Positions 49,490 through 58,465 of a stretch of 64,000 bases of DNA are shown here, piece by piece (positions within the stretch are counted from its first letter, which is position 1; each line of letters starts with the position of its first letter). The DNA comes from an uncultured Roseibium sp. (lineage in GTDB: Bacteria > Pseudomonadota > Alphaproteobacteria > Rhizobiales > Stappiaceae): contig NZ_CANMFD010000004.1 in the NCBI RefSeq assembly GCF_947496995.1, forward strand, positions 186,001 to 250,000, in the 5' to 3' direction. A program made the position numbers and the translations under genes. The notes under the pieces are model-generated. The model worked only from the letters and a program-made list of their open reading frames with translations, was not told the DNA's origin and made no database searches.

Positions 49490-50266
49490 TCACTTGGCAT
49501 CCGGATTTTTTAGATTAGTGAGTGCAGTGGCAAGTCGCTTTCGTGAAGCCGTTGATAAGGCGTGTGCCACGGCATCTTGAACTTGCTGTATCCCGATCGC
49601 CTTGAAAATTGCTTTGTCTGTCGCACCAAGGTCTGGCTCCAAGGCAAGCGCGGCATTTAGTGCTGGGAGCACTTCAGCGATCCGCGAAAGAGAGGAACGT
49701 AGTTGTTGAGATCGATTGTCGTCACCTGTGATGCTTTCCCCCATTTGGCTTATCATCGTGACGAGCGTACGATGATTTGCAGCGAACCATTCCTGTTCGT
49801 CAATATGGTATTCTAGATTTGGCGAGCCAAGATTTGCGATAAGCGATCCTCTCGCAACGCGAAGCGCTCGCTTGAGCTTCTCTGAAGCGTCAACGTGTAT
49901 GTCAACCTCCCGCTCGTCCTTCATCAATTTCGTCTGAATTTCGAAATACTCAGCGCTACGTCGAGCTTCTTTTGCTTGTTCGCGGGTGGCTTCCTTGGCC
50001 TCTGTCGCCACTTCTCGCGTTAACCTCAATTCTTCCCTAGTCAGTCTCAATTCGTCTTGTTGTGTGGCCAATTCTCTCGATTGAATACGCACAGCATAAG
50101 CAAGCCAGAAGAATGCCAGGGGGGCAGAGAAACCGGCGAGAAAGTCACCCAATTCGTTTGCGTCAAGGCAAAAGAGCGCATTCGTCGCGTCGCATCCGTT
50201 GGAGTTCACCAACACTAGACCGCCAACCACAAGCCAGACCACGGACGCTATCAGCATCCATTTCAT
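49490..50266 (-). CDS. Membrane-anchored coiled-coil protein of the recA-side island
   Basis: A 258-residue protein of unknown family. Two hydrophobic helices lie at about residues 3-20 and 42-61, with the short loop between them holding two cysteines. A long charged coiled coil follows (about 65-125; Q-D-E-L-R-L-T-R-E-E-L-R-L-T-R-E repeated heptads). The C-terminal half is helical and soluble. The base composition is lower in GC than the flanking housekeeping genes. It opens the island between recA and psuK and reads away from recA's promoter. Topology suggests a membrane sensor or scaffold. Confidence 0.7.
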   Translation of the reverse strand: MKWMLIASVVWLVVGGLVLVNSNGCDATNALFCLDANELGDFLAGFSAPLAFFWLAYAVRIQSRELATQQDELRLTREELRLTREVATEAKEATREQAKEARRSAEYFEIQTKLMKDEREVDIHVDASEKLKRALRVARGSLIANLGSPNLEYHIDEQEWFAANHRTLVTMISQMGESITGDDNRSQQLRSSLSRIAEVLPALNAALALEPDLGATDKAIFKAIGIQQVQDAVAHALSTASRKRLATALTNLKNPDAK

Positions 50267-50539
50267 TTGAAGTATTGCCCTGTTTCCGAAGTTTCCATTG
50301 TTGCTCGTCCGACCTCGGCAGCGGCGTGAACTGACCGGCTGACCGAATACACTCTAAGCATCGTATTGCTCTGACAGTGCGCTTTTTGTTGATGAACTAG
50401 TGGTTTTCTCCGGGACCATCAGTCAGCGCGTCGAGCCTCAAAAATCTGAGCATGCCCGCAATAACGGGGAACGTAAAGCGGGTAGCCTACCCGCTTCAGA
50501 TCTCCCAACTTGCGGAGCACCGTGGCGATGTACTTCATC

Positions 50540-50794
50540 TCAGTCACGGTTTTGTGGATTACTAACAGCTCGAAGGGACCGGCTTATCTCCGTCACAATT
50601 CCCAGAACGATCGCGAAGAGAATGATTAAGGTGCCCCGATCGATTGCCTGCCCGGGCGTGCGCGAGCCCAAATAGCGGCCAGGCGTCGGCTCCACGATGA
50701 ACTCAAAAGCAACACCGAGCCCTACCAAGAACTCCATGCCGCCAACTAAAAGAGCCAGATACGCGGCGATTTTGCCGAGGCGAGTAAAAAGCAT
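50540..50794 (-). CDS. Small two-helix membrane protein
   Basis: An 84-residue protein with two hydrophobic helices (about 10-33 and 54-68) joined by a polar loop with P-T-P-G-R-Y-L-G-S-R. The basic C-terminus ends S-R-S-L-R-A-V-S-N. No family is recognised. It lies in the low-GC island, separated by about 270 bases from the coiled-coil gene. Coding potential is plausible but not certain. Confidence 0.5.
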   Translation of the reverse strand: MLFTRLGKIAAYLALLVGGMEFLVGLGVAFEFIVEPTPGRYLGSRTPGQAIDRGTLIILFAIVLGIVTEISRSLRAVSNPQNRD

Positions 50795-51068
50795 ATGCTA
50801 TTCCATATGATTCGTGAGGCATTCGATACCACACCTTAAACCGCGTTTAAGCCGCCTCTGAAAGTCGCACGCTGTAATCTCTTGATGTTCCTCTTTTTAT
50901 TCACATCGCAAGAACTTATGACCAGCGCACTAAGATTGATCAATCGTCATTTATCCAGTGGTCCAAACCTGATTGTAGATTCATTTTTTTGACGATGATC
51001 ATGGACACAAACGGACGGACCTAAATGTGATGCGTTTGGTCGGTTCTGAATTCTTCGAAGGTACAACA

Positions 51069-51707
51069 ATGGATCCCAAAGCTATCGTCAAAGCCCGCAG
51101 TAGGTGTCGCTTGGCAGAAGATGCATTCAGCAAGCTCGATAGTTGTGAGAAATATCTGGACTTCTGTGATTTCTGGTACCAGTTCCTAATCAACGCGTCG
51201 GGTATTTTCACCGTTCTGGAACAAGGCGCAAAGATGGATCAGCGCTGCTTTAATTGGTATGGCAACAAGAAATCAGAGCGAAAAAGGGATCCTCTTCTCA
51301 GCTACTTTCATCATGCCAGAAACAGTGACGAGCACGGTCTGGACTTTGGAACAGAAGTCACACCCAACAAGTTTATTGGTGGCATAAAGGCAGAAGGAGC
51401 AAGCCGTCGCTTCATGGACGAGGGAGGAAATATCTACGAGGATGTAGGCGCCGCATTTGAACTGACAAACGTCAACCCCTCAGATATCCCAAAATTCACA
51501 TCTCTAGACGGAAAGCCCGTCTCTTCACAATTCACGCCGGCGAAGATTTCTCTTGTTGCCGTCACTGATCGCGGTCGCGTTTATCATCCGCCTAATGAGC
51601 ATTTAGGTACACCTATGAACGTCACTAACCCAGTTGAGGCCGCCGCTATTCTTTTAGAATATCTTCGACACCTAATTGATGAAGCAGAGGGTTTTCGTAG
51701 ACCATAG
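51069..51707 (+). CDS. Unrecognised protein with a HEPN-like R-x4-H motif
   Basis: A 212-residue soluble protein in the low-GC island. The N-terminal half is helical (about 1-90) and ends with H-H-A-R-N-S-D-E-H-G, where Arg84-Asn85-x3-His89 fits the R-N-x(3-4)-H catalytic pattern of HEPN ribonucleases. The C-terminal half (about 95-212) is predicted beta-rich. The ATG at 51069 has GAAGG about 8 bases upstream; an ATG at 51027 would extend it. The same frame stays open for 119 codons past its TAG stop. HEPN assignment is by motif and helical context only. Confidence 0.6.
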   Translation: MDPKAIVKARSRCRLAEDAFSKLDSCEKYLDFCDFWYQFLINASGIFTVLEQGAKMDQRCFNWYGNKKSERKRDPLLSYFHHARNSDEHGLDFGTEVTPNKFIGGIKAEGASRRFMDEGGNIYEDVGAAFELTNVNPSDIPKFTSLDGKPVSSQFTPAKISLVAVTDRGRVYHPPNEHLGTPMNVTNPVEAAAILLEYLRHLIDEAEGFRRP

Positions 51708-52067
51708 CTCGATAAGCGAGTTCCAAGACATACCGTACGTCTTCGCAATACTGAACTTGTCCAGGGGAGCGAAAATAAATCGCGTCCATTTGTACCTTTT
51801 TTAGTCGAGGGATCAAAAGCAAATGTTGCAGAACTGCGATTTATTTCTTTCTATGAGCAACACTTCACGAATTGGGCTAAGTTTTCCAGTCAAATTATTA
51901 ATGGCGAAGTCAATCGGATAGAAATCTCCATCGAAGTACATGTTGTAGGTGAAAATGAGCCGCTGATTGAAAAATGCACGATGCATCTAAGTGATCGACT
52001 GCGTGCCACTCTGCAAAACCGTAAAGAACGCCGTGATCGAGCCAACTTGGCTTCCGTTTGCAAATAG
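51708..52067 (+). pseudogene. Start-less open frame directly after the HEPN-like gene
   Basis: Immediately after the TAG at 51705-51707, the same frame runs 119 sense codons to a TAG at 52065-52067 without any ATG, GTG or TTG in its first 90 codons. The sequence reads like protein (for example V-P-F-L-V-E-G-S-K-A-N-V-A-E-L-R-F, later N-R-I-E-I-S-I-E-V-H-V-V-G). An ATG at 51679 in another frame opens a 41-codon ORF over the junction. Three readings fit: an amber-split gene, a frameshifted second gene, or suppressed readthrough. No known family was recognised. Confidence 0.55.
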
Positions 52068-52160
52068 AGCGATTCAATGGCGAAACGGCGTGCTTTCAAC
52101 TGGACTCGCATAATGTGTCATATGGAGCACTTGAATCAGGCCCTTCGCAAGACTTGAATG

Positions 52161-52763
52161 CTATGATCTGTCATCGGAAGTATTGTATATAAGCACCCCA
52201 CTTTGCTCATCAATTTCAACAAGAGAGGTACTCCGCACCTCCTCTATATTGTTGGTTGCTGCGTCGCTATGGCATTTAGCGCTGATTTGATTGATCTCCG
52301 GCTTAAAGCCACAACACTTCCTCCACTCGACTTTTAGATTATTATAAAACCTAGACAGCTGGAGCTCCACTGCATCGGAGAGTTCTTTTCTATCTTTAGC
52401 ATCGATCTTCTTTTTTGAATCCGTAGTTCTATTATGGGACAGATGAGCAATTTGTGCGTTGACCCGATCACCCAGACTTTTTTTCAAGAAATTCCGGTCA
52501 ACTTTATAATTTTCACCAGTAAACCACCTTGGATCAACATCACAGGCGCCATGGTTTTTTAGAAATTCAATAATGTTTCGCGCATGAATGCAAAAAGATT
52601 CAATTAATACATTAATGACAATTTGGCTATCAGGTGAATTTAATATGAGAATATGCGTAGCCCTAAGCATATCCACTTCATATTTCAGAAATCTCCGCAA
52701 AAACTCTTCAAGAATCTTATCGTCGGGTCTCGGTTTCTGTCTATTTTTTCCACTCTTTGGCAT
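52161..52763 (-). CDS. HEPN-like protein with an R-x6-H motif
   Basis: A 200-residue, Lys- and Asn-rich soluble protein. An amphipathic helix with S-F-C-I-H-A-R-N-I-I-E-F-L (residues 56-68) is followed by the segment L-G-D-R-V-N-A-Q-I-A-H-L-S-H-N-R (97-112). Arg100 and His107 fit the R-x6-H form of HEPN domains, and the ARN...IAHL pattern resembles AbiU2-like families that I recall. It converges with the broken frame from the left. Low GC and isolated position suggest transfer. Function is unknown; RNA cleavage is a guess from the motif. Confidence 0.6.
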   Translation of the reverse strand: MPKSGKNRQKPRPDDKILEEFLRRFLKYEVDMLRATHILILNSPDSQIVINVLIESFCIHARNIIEFLKNHGACDVDPRWFTGENYKVDRNFLKKSLGDRVNAQIAHLSHNRTTDSKKKIDAKDRKELSDAVELQLSRFYNNLKVEWRKCCGFKPEINQISAKCHSDAATNNIEEVRSTSLVEIDEQSGVLIYNTSDDRS

Positions 52764-53293
52764 CGTTGTTTAGGTCCCACTAATGAGTTTTTTGTTCCCA
52801 CCTCAGTGAAGCGTACGATGCGCAAAAAAGAGTGAAAAGCGCAGAATGCTGTAATTCTTGATTAGGTAGGAACTGACCTTCCTAACCTTGAAACAGTGCC
52901 CACCTAAAAAATGCGCTGGTGTTGACTTCTAAAGGTAATTTCAACTGTCGGAAGATCCGTACTCCGTATTTCACCCCGATTCCGCCAGACGAACTTGCGC
53001 ACCAATTCCCTCCTGGCCCCACTCCACTCCGTTAAAACCTCGCAGAATACCGCCAAATATCCCCAGATCCCGCATAATCCCGGTTTTCCCCGTTCTCCGC
53101 CATCCGTTCATGCGCGTTACACCCGTGTCTGTGCCTTGCGGAGAATCATCGTTTGTCTGCCGGAGAGAATCATCGCTGCTTTCGGGAAGCGGTTGCCGCA
53201 CGCGCAGCGATCTGCTAGCCCGCTTCAGGTCACCGATCACACACCACCCGTGCGCTCTCGCCAGCGATCGCAACGCGGGAGATCTCGGCGAGG
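52764..53293. other. Gene-free right edge of the island
   Basis: About 530 bases without a gene I can support. The composition changes from A/T-rich to GC-rich around 52970, which marks the likely right edge of the island. No integrase, attachment site or tRNA was recognised here. Confidence 0.5.
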
Positions 53294-54241
53294 ATGTTTC
53301 CGACGATGTTTTCCAGTTCCGCCCGGCCGGTGATCGCGATAGGCGCAATCCACCTCGACACGATCGCCCATGCCGGAGAAACAATCCGCCGCGAGACCTC
53401 CACGCCGGCGGCGTTCAGCTCACGGCCCGGCGGCGTGGCCACCAATGTCGCCCGCGCCCTTTGCCGGCTCGGCGTCGAGACAAGCCTCGTCGGCGCTCTG
53501 GGGGACGACAGCGCCGCGCAGATGCTCGCCGGCCAGCTTGGGGGCGAAGGGCTCAGGCTGGCCCATGCGACACGGCCCGGCATGTCGACCGGTCAATATC
53601 TGGCGCTGCACGATCCCGACGGTTCGCTTGCCGCAGCCTGCGTCGACGACCGGGTCTTGTCCGAAGCCCCTGCCGAGCTTTTCGACCCGATCCTTGCGGA
53701 GCTGATCACCCGTACATCAAGCGAAGCGCTCTGGTTTCTCGACGCAAATCTGCCGGAACCGGTGCTGAAGAGCGTGATCGGCCGGCTGACCACCGGCGTG
53801 AACGGACCACGGATGATCGCGAATGCCGTCTCCGAGGCCAAGGCCCCACGGCTGCAATCCGTTCTTGGACACCTCGACTGCCTGTTTCTGAATCGCGGCG
53901 AGGCCGCCTCTCTGACCGGTCTTTCCCGGGATGCCTCGCAGGAAGACCTCGCCCGTGCACTCGCAGAAACCGCTCTTCGCAGTTTCGTTCTGACCGGCGG
54001 CGGGGGCGACGTTCTGGTCCGGGAGGATGACGAACTGACGCGGTTTTCTCCGCCTCAAGGCGATATCGTCGATGTGACCGGTGCCGGAGATGCCCTCGCC
54101 GCTGCTACCCTTGCAGCACTGGCAAGAGGATATTCCCTCACCGGGGCCATTCCCTTCGGCCTTTCCGCCGCCGCACTGACGTTGCGCACGACCGGCGCAC
54201 TCGCGGCGGATCTCTCCTGGGGTGCGCTCAAGGTCATTTGA
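53294..54241 (+). CDS. psuK: Pseudouridine kinase (PfkB family)
   Basis: A 315-residue ribokinase-like sugar kinase. The substrate motif is P-G-G-V-A-T-N-V-A-R-A-L near residue 45, and the C-terminal ATP/anion-hole motif is D-V-T-G-A-G-D-A-L-A-A near 258 with the catalytic Asp. A following psuG gene strongly implies that the substrate is pseudouridine, phosphorylated to pseudouridine 5'-phosphate. The ATG at 53294 is used; a second ATG at 53306 is also possible. No transporter gene adjoins the pair. Confidence 0.9.
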   Translation: MFPTMFSSSARPVIAIGAIHLDTIAHAGETIRRETSTPAAFSSRPGGVATNVARALCRLGVETSLVGALGDDSAAQMLAGQLGGEGLRLAHATRPGMSTGQYLALHDPDGSLAAACVDDRVLSEAPAELFDPILAELITRTSSEALWFLDANLPEPVLKSVIGRLTTGVNGPRMIANAVSEAKAPRLQSVLGHLDCLFLNRGEAASLTGLSRDASQEDLARALAETALRSFVLTGGGGDVLVREDDELTRFSPPQGDIVDVTGAGDALAAATLAALARGYSLTGAIPFGLSAAALTLRTTGALAADLSWGALKVI

Positions 54242-54342
54242 CCGGATGGACAAATTCACCGCTTGGCGCCGTACCTTGCGGCGCCTATAAGACCGGCACT
54301 CTCCTGAAACGCCGACATTGTCCGGCAGAAAGGCCCGTTCCC

Positions 54343-55272
54343 GTGACACACCCCGACACCGCCACCCTCAAGGATCTGATCGTCTACAATGACGAGATGC
54401 GGGCTGCCCTTGCGGCGGACAAGCCAATCGTCGCGCTGGAATCCACCATCATCACCCACGGCATGCCGTTCCCGCAGAACGTCGAGACCGCCCGCCAAGT
54501 GGAAGCCGATATCCGCGCCGAAGGGGCCGTTCCGGCGACGATTGCCATTATGGACGGCCGAATCATGGTCGGCCTGAGCGATGCCGATCTCGACCGCCTG
54601 GCGCAGGCAGACAATGTGATGAAGTGTTCGCGCGCGGACCTGACCTTCGCGCTTGCCTCCGGCCTCTACGGTGCCACGACGGTCGCGGCCACCATGATGG
54701 CGGCCCATGCGGCCGGCCTGAAGGTTTTTGCCACCGGCGGCATCGGCGGCGTCCACAAGGGAGCGGAGCTCAGCTTCGATATTTCCGCCGATCTCGACGA
54801 ACTTGCCCGCACGCCGGTCTGCGTCGTTTCCGCAGGCGCCAAGGCGCTGCTCGATATTCCCAAGACCCTGGAAGTCCTCGAAACCAAGGGCGTTCCGGTC
54901 ATCGCCTACGGCACGAAGGAATTGCCGGCGTTCTGGTCCCGTTCCAGCGGCCTTCCGGCCCCCTACTCCCTGAATTCGGCCGGGGAGATCGCCGCCCTTC
55001 TGAAAACTCGCGCCCTGTTTGCAGATCACGGCGGAATACTGATCGCCAATCCCGTTCCGGCAGTCGATGAAATCCCGCAGGACGAGATGGCCGGTTACAT
55101 CGACACGGCGATCCGCAAGGCCGAAGCGGAAAACATCCGCGGCAAGGAAGTCACGCCTTTCGTTCTCGGCGCGCTGTTCGACCTGACAGACGGGCGCAGT
55201 CTTCAGACCAACATCGCTCTGGTCCGCAACAATGCCCGCCTCGCCGCCCGCATCGCAGTTGCACTGGCGTAG
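54343..55272 (+). CDS. psuG: Pseudouridine-5'-phosphate glycosidase
   Basis: A 309-residue PsuG/IndA enzyme that splits pseudouridine 5'-phosphate into uracil and ribose 5-phosphate. Recognised from A-L-E-S-T-I-I-T-H-G-M-P-F-P-Q-N near residue 28, the catalytic lysine region V-M-K-C-S-R-A-D-L near 87, and F-A-T-G-G-I-G-G-V-H-K-G near 129. The GTG at 54343 is chosen; the frame is open to a TTG overlapping the psuK stop. It follows psuK on the same strand, forming the catabolic pair. Confidence 0.93.
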   Translation: MTHPDTATLKDLIVYNDEMRAALAADKPIVALESTIITHGMPFPQNVETARQVEADIRAEGAVPATIAIMDGRIMVGLSDADLDRLAQADNVMKCSRADLTFALASGLYGATTVAATMMAAHAAGLKVFATGGIGGVHKGAELSFDISADLDELARTPVCVVSAGAKALLDIPKTLEVLETKGVPVIAYGTKELPAFWSRSSGLPAPYSLNSAGEIAALLKTRALFADHGGILIANPVPAVDEIPQDEMAGYIDTAIRKAEAENIRGKEVTPFVLGALFDLTDGRSLQTNIALVRNNARLAARIAVALA

Positions 55273-55392
55273 AGCCTGTCGCGTCTGAGCGGATTGACGG
55301 GCTCAGGAAGACGCCCGAGGCAGCGTTTGCATTGCAATTGCGTTCGGGCGATTTCCTGAAGTCACTTCAACGCGACGTGCTCCAGGGCAGTT

Positions 55393-57891
55393 TCAGCCCG
55401 GCTTTTCTGAACCGCCGCGCTGTTCGATCGCTTCGACCAGCCGGTCGATGTCCCTCAGGTGAAGGTCCCGTTGCGGGAACGGAATTTCGATACCGGCCTT
55501 GCCGAGTTCGTTATAGACGGTGAAGTAGAGATCCGACCGGGTGGTCAGGATGTTTCCGACGTCTTTCAGGTAACATCTGAGCTCGAAATCAAGCGAACTG
55601 TCTCCCAGCCCTGTGAACAGAACCGACGGCATCGGATAGAGCGTGATGGACGAATGCCCCCTGGCTGCATCCAGAAGGATCGATTTCACTTTTTCCAGAT
55701 CGCTGCCATAGGCCACCCCGACCGGCAGAATGAGGCGTCCCGTCTTGCTCGACAGCGTCATGTTCTTGACTGTGCCGGCGATCAGGTCCGAATTCGGGAT
55801 GATGACGTCATGCCGGTCGAAGGTCTCGATCCGCGTCGATCTGACAGAAATCTTGCGCACATATCCCGATTGTCCCGAGACCTCGATCCAGTCGCCTTCC
55901 TTGATCGGCCGTTCGATCAAAAGGATGATCCCGGAGACGAAGTTCGACACGATCGTCTGCAGACCGAAGCCGATGCCGACCGAAAGCGCACCGGCCACGA
56001 CCGCAAGGCTGGAGAGGTTCAGGCCCGCAGTTGAAACCGCAATCAGGACGGCCAGTGTCAGACCGACATAGCTGACACCCGTCAGCACCGCATTTCTGGC
56101 GCCGGCATCCATCCGGGTTTGCGGCAGAACCGATGTTTTCAGAACGTTCTGGAGCCACCTCGTGACGAGCACACCCAGCCCGAACACCACAGCCAGAATA
56201 ATGACGGAATCCAGTGACAGCCGGATATCGCCGAACTGGACACCATTATAAAGCAGCCGGCCGACTTCAACGATATCCGTTGGCCGCGCGCCCCAGGTCA
56301 AGGCGATCAATGGTGCAAAGACGAGGGTCAAGACGCAGACCAGACTGATCGCCAGCGAAATGGGGACCGGCTCCGTATCTTGCCTGTCCGTAACCGCATT
56401 GAAGATTTGCCGGGCGAGATGGTAAAGCAGATATCCTAGGCCCAACTCGGCCACGGTGACAATTATCGGAATGCTCGCCACCCGGGCAAGCTGGACATAT
56501 CCGGCAAGAACGACGCCGACCGCCAGAATGGCAGCCCCTCTCATCAACAGGGACAGAAACAGCAGGAACCCGGAATCCTTCGGGGCCACCGCGGTTTCAT
56601 CGGGTTCTCCATCCTCTCCCGCTTCGGACGGTTCCGCAGTGGCCTGGTTTTTTCTGAGCGTTCCCGCCAGCAACCACAGCAGCCCTGCCGCCAGGAAAAT
56701 CAACGGCGCCGACAATACCGAGATAGCGGCCGGACCGAACGCCTGGTCGATCTCGAGAAATTCCAGAAGCAGCTCCAGCATCAGGAAAACGCCCAGCGCC
56801 TGACACAGCCGCAAACCACGCAGGGATTCCGCTTCCGAAAGATCGAGCATCCGCCAGCGCTGTGCCTCGGGGGCAAAAATCGTATGCCCCAGCCAATGGG
56901 CGACGATCATCACGACCGCGAACCAAGGCAAGGCGCTCACCACCGTCCTGACCGCATTCGGGCGGATATCCAGGATCGGAAGGATCGCAACAAGGGCCAC
57001 AGCACCGATCGCGGGCAAAAGAATGAAGGTCGAATTGCTCGCCAGCGCAAGCAGCAGTCCCCTGACGCCTCCACGCCGGCGTTCGGCGTAGCGCATCAGG
57101 CCGCGCGAAATGGGAAACTGTACAAACATCAGAAAACCGAAACCGAAAACGGCAAGCCCCAGCGCGATGGGGACTGTCCGGTTCAACTGCTTGGAAACGC
57201 TCGGCCGCGCCAGCTCACTCTGAATGTCCCGCCAGAGGCGTTGCCGGAACTGCGAAATCTCCTGCAGACCGTCTTGCCAGGTGGAGATCGCCAGCGGTGA
57301 CGGATACCGTTCCACGACGTCCTGCAGTTTCCTCAGTCGCAGCTGCTTGTCCAATTCTCGAATGAGAACCTCGACACGCTGCAGGGTCTCGCCTGCCTGC
57401 CGGATGGGTGCATTGGCCTGTGCCAGTGCGTTTTCCAGTTCGAGGCGACGCGCCGCGACATCGGCGGCCTCCTCGGCTCCCTCGGCGGGTGCCGGGCCCA
57501 GGCTGCCGAGCTGCGCGGAAAGCAGATCGACAGCAAGATTGTCCCGCCGAACGATTGCCGCATTGGTGTCCCGCACCTTGACGAGCTGCCCGCGCAGCAG
57601 CTCAAGCGCCTGCAGCGAAACCGTTTTTTCTTCGATTGCCCTGACCGCGCGATCGAAAAGCGATTGCGCGGTCATCTCCGCTTCCGCCGTCAGCGGCTCC
57701 TGGGTTTCCTGAGCGCGGGCATATCCACCCGCCAGGCCCGCCAGGCCCGCCAGGATCACGACTGCAATCAGAACTGTACGCACAGCGCTTCCGATCACCG
57801 GGAAACGACTGAAGCCATACGGGTCCTGCGCAACGTCTGCTGTCACGATCGGTCTCTTTTCCAAAAACTCACTTCTCCGCACAGGAGGCAT
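55393..57891 (-). CDS. Large MscS-type mechanosensitive channel (DUF3772)
   Basis: A protein of about 832 residues. An N-terminal export signal (R-F-P-V-I-G-S-A-V-R-T-V-L-I-A-V-V-I-L-A-G-L) precedes a periplasmic coiled-coil domain of the DUF3772 type (about 70-230), then about ten hydrophobic helices and a C-terminal MscS core with G-A-L-S-V-G-I-G-F-G-L-Q-T-I near residue 643 and the beta domain. It protects against osmotic downshock or senses membrane tension. Start is uncertain: ATG 57891, GTG 57846 or TTG 57909. A MITE lies directly upstream. Confidence 0.9.
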   Translation of the reverse strand: MPPVRRSEFLEKRPIVTADVAQDPYGFSRFPVIGSAVRTVLIAVVILAGLAGLAGGYARAQETQEPLTAEAEMTAQSLFDRAVRAIEEKTVSLQALELLRGQLVKVRDTNAAIVRRDNLAVDLLSAQLGSLGPAPAEGAEEAADVAARRLELENALAQANAPIRQAGETLQRVEVLIRELDKQLRLRKLQDVVERYPSPLAISTWQDGLQEISQFRQRLWRDIQSELARPSVSKQLNRTVPIALGLAVFGFGFLMFVQFPISRGLMRYAERRRGGVRGLLLALASNSTFILLPAIGAVALVAILPILDIRPNAVRTVVSALPWFAVVMIVAHWLGHTIFAPEAQRWRMLDLSEAESLRGLRLCQALGVFLMLELLLEFLEIDQAFGPAAISVLSAPLIFLAAGLLWLLAGTLRKNQATAEPSEAGEDGEPDETAVAPKDSGFLLFLSLLMRGAAILAVGVVLAGYVQLARVASIPIIVTVAELGLGYLLYHLARQIFNAVTDRQDTEPVPISLAISLVCVLTLVFAPLIALTWGARPTDIVEVGRLLYNGVQFGDIRLSLDSVIILAVVFGLGVLVTRWLQNVLKTSVLPQTRMDAGARNAVLTGVSYVGLTLAVLIAVSTAGLNLSSLAVVAGALSVGIGFGLQTIVSNFVSGIILLIERPIKEGDWIEVSGQSGYVRKISVRSTRIETFDRHDVIIPNSDLIAGTVKNMTLSSKTGRLILPVGVAYGSDLEKVKSILLDAARGHSSITLYPMPSVLFTGLGDSSLDFELRCYLKDVGNILTTRSDLYFTVYNELGKAGIEIPFPQRDLHLRDIDRLVEAIEQRGGSEKPG

Positions 57892-57924
57892 AAACGGTCG
57901 TCGAAACAAGGCTGAAAGAGCCTA

Positions 57925-58188
57925 GGGTACGGACCCATAAAATTGTACTTCCAGGCACCAACCCGGCAAAGAAGAGCAAGGAAAAGCCTGAAGAGCCATG
58001 CTGGTGCATGGGGCAAAGGCTTTGACGCGGCTCTTCGCAGCCGGATTGATGTCCTTCGGATCGTTCAGAAAGCGATTGTCTCCGGCGTTGCAAAATCTTG
58101 AAAACCAGAAAGGTTTCCTGCGATCTTGCGCCTTGGAACCAATCGTTTTCTGAACGACCTGAAAGCATAATTTTATGAGTCCGTACCC
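57925..58188. mobile_element. 264-bp MITE (IS5/IS427-like ends)
   Basis: A short element with terminal inverted repeats GGGTACGGAC(C/T)CATAAAATT(G/A)T(A/G)CTT (23 of 26 bases match) and a TA target duplication (57923-57924, 58189-58190) within CTAG. It holds no transposase or credible coding frame. The ends resemble IS427-group IS5 elements as I recall them, so it is probably a non-autonomous derivative. It occupies about half of the 574-base gap between the MscS gene and the TelA-like gene and begins 33 bases from the preferred MscS start. Confidence 0.85.
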
Positions 58189-58465
58189 TAGCCCCCATAG
58201 CGCCCCGCGCAACAGGCGTCTTCGGCGCCATCGGATTTCGGAGCTTCCAGCGAGGTTCGCTACACACATGTCGTAAAATCCGCCTATGGGGAACCGGAAA
58301 GGCGTGTATGCCTTGCCCGGCGACACCGGCTTTTGTGTTCCAAACCGTTGACACGGCGGCGTAAGCCTGCCCTAACTTGCGGCTTGAAATCGTTAACGGG
58401 ACGATGCGGCAAAGGCGCACAAGAGCGCCGCAAAAATCGCCGCCGTCCTTTCGAGGAGGTCGAAT

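Noticed and set aside
52971..53384. Minus-strand frame rich in Arg and Ser before psuK
   Set aside because: Runs into the psuK start on the other strand and has no family-like sequence.
57922..58326. Minus-strand open frame of 134 codons across the MITE
   Set aside because: It spans the inverted repeats of a short mobile element and has no recognisable domain; best explained as non-coding element sequence.
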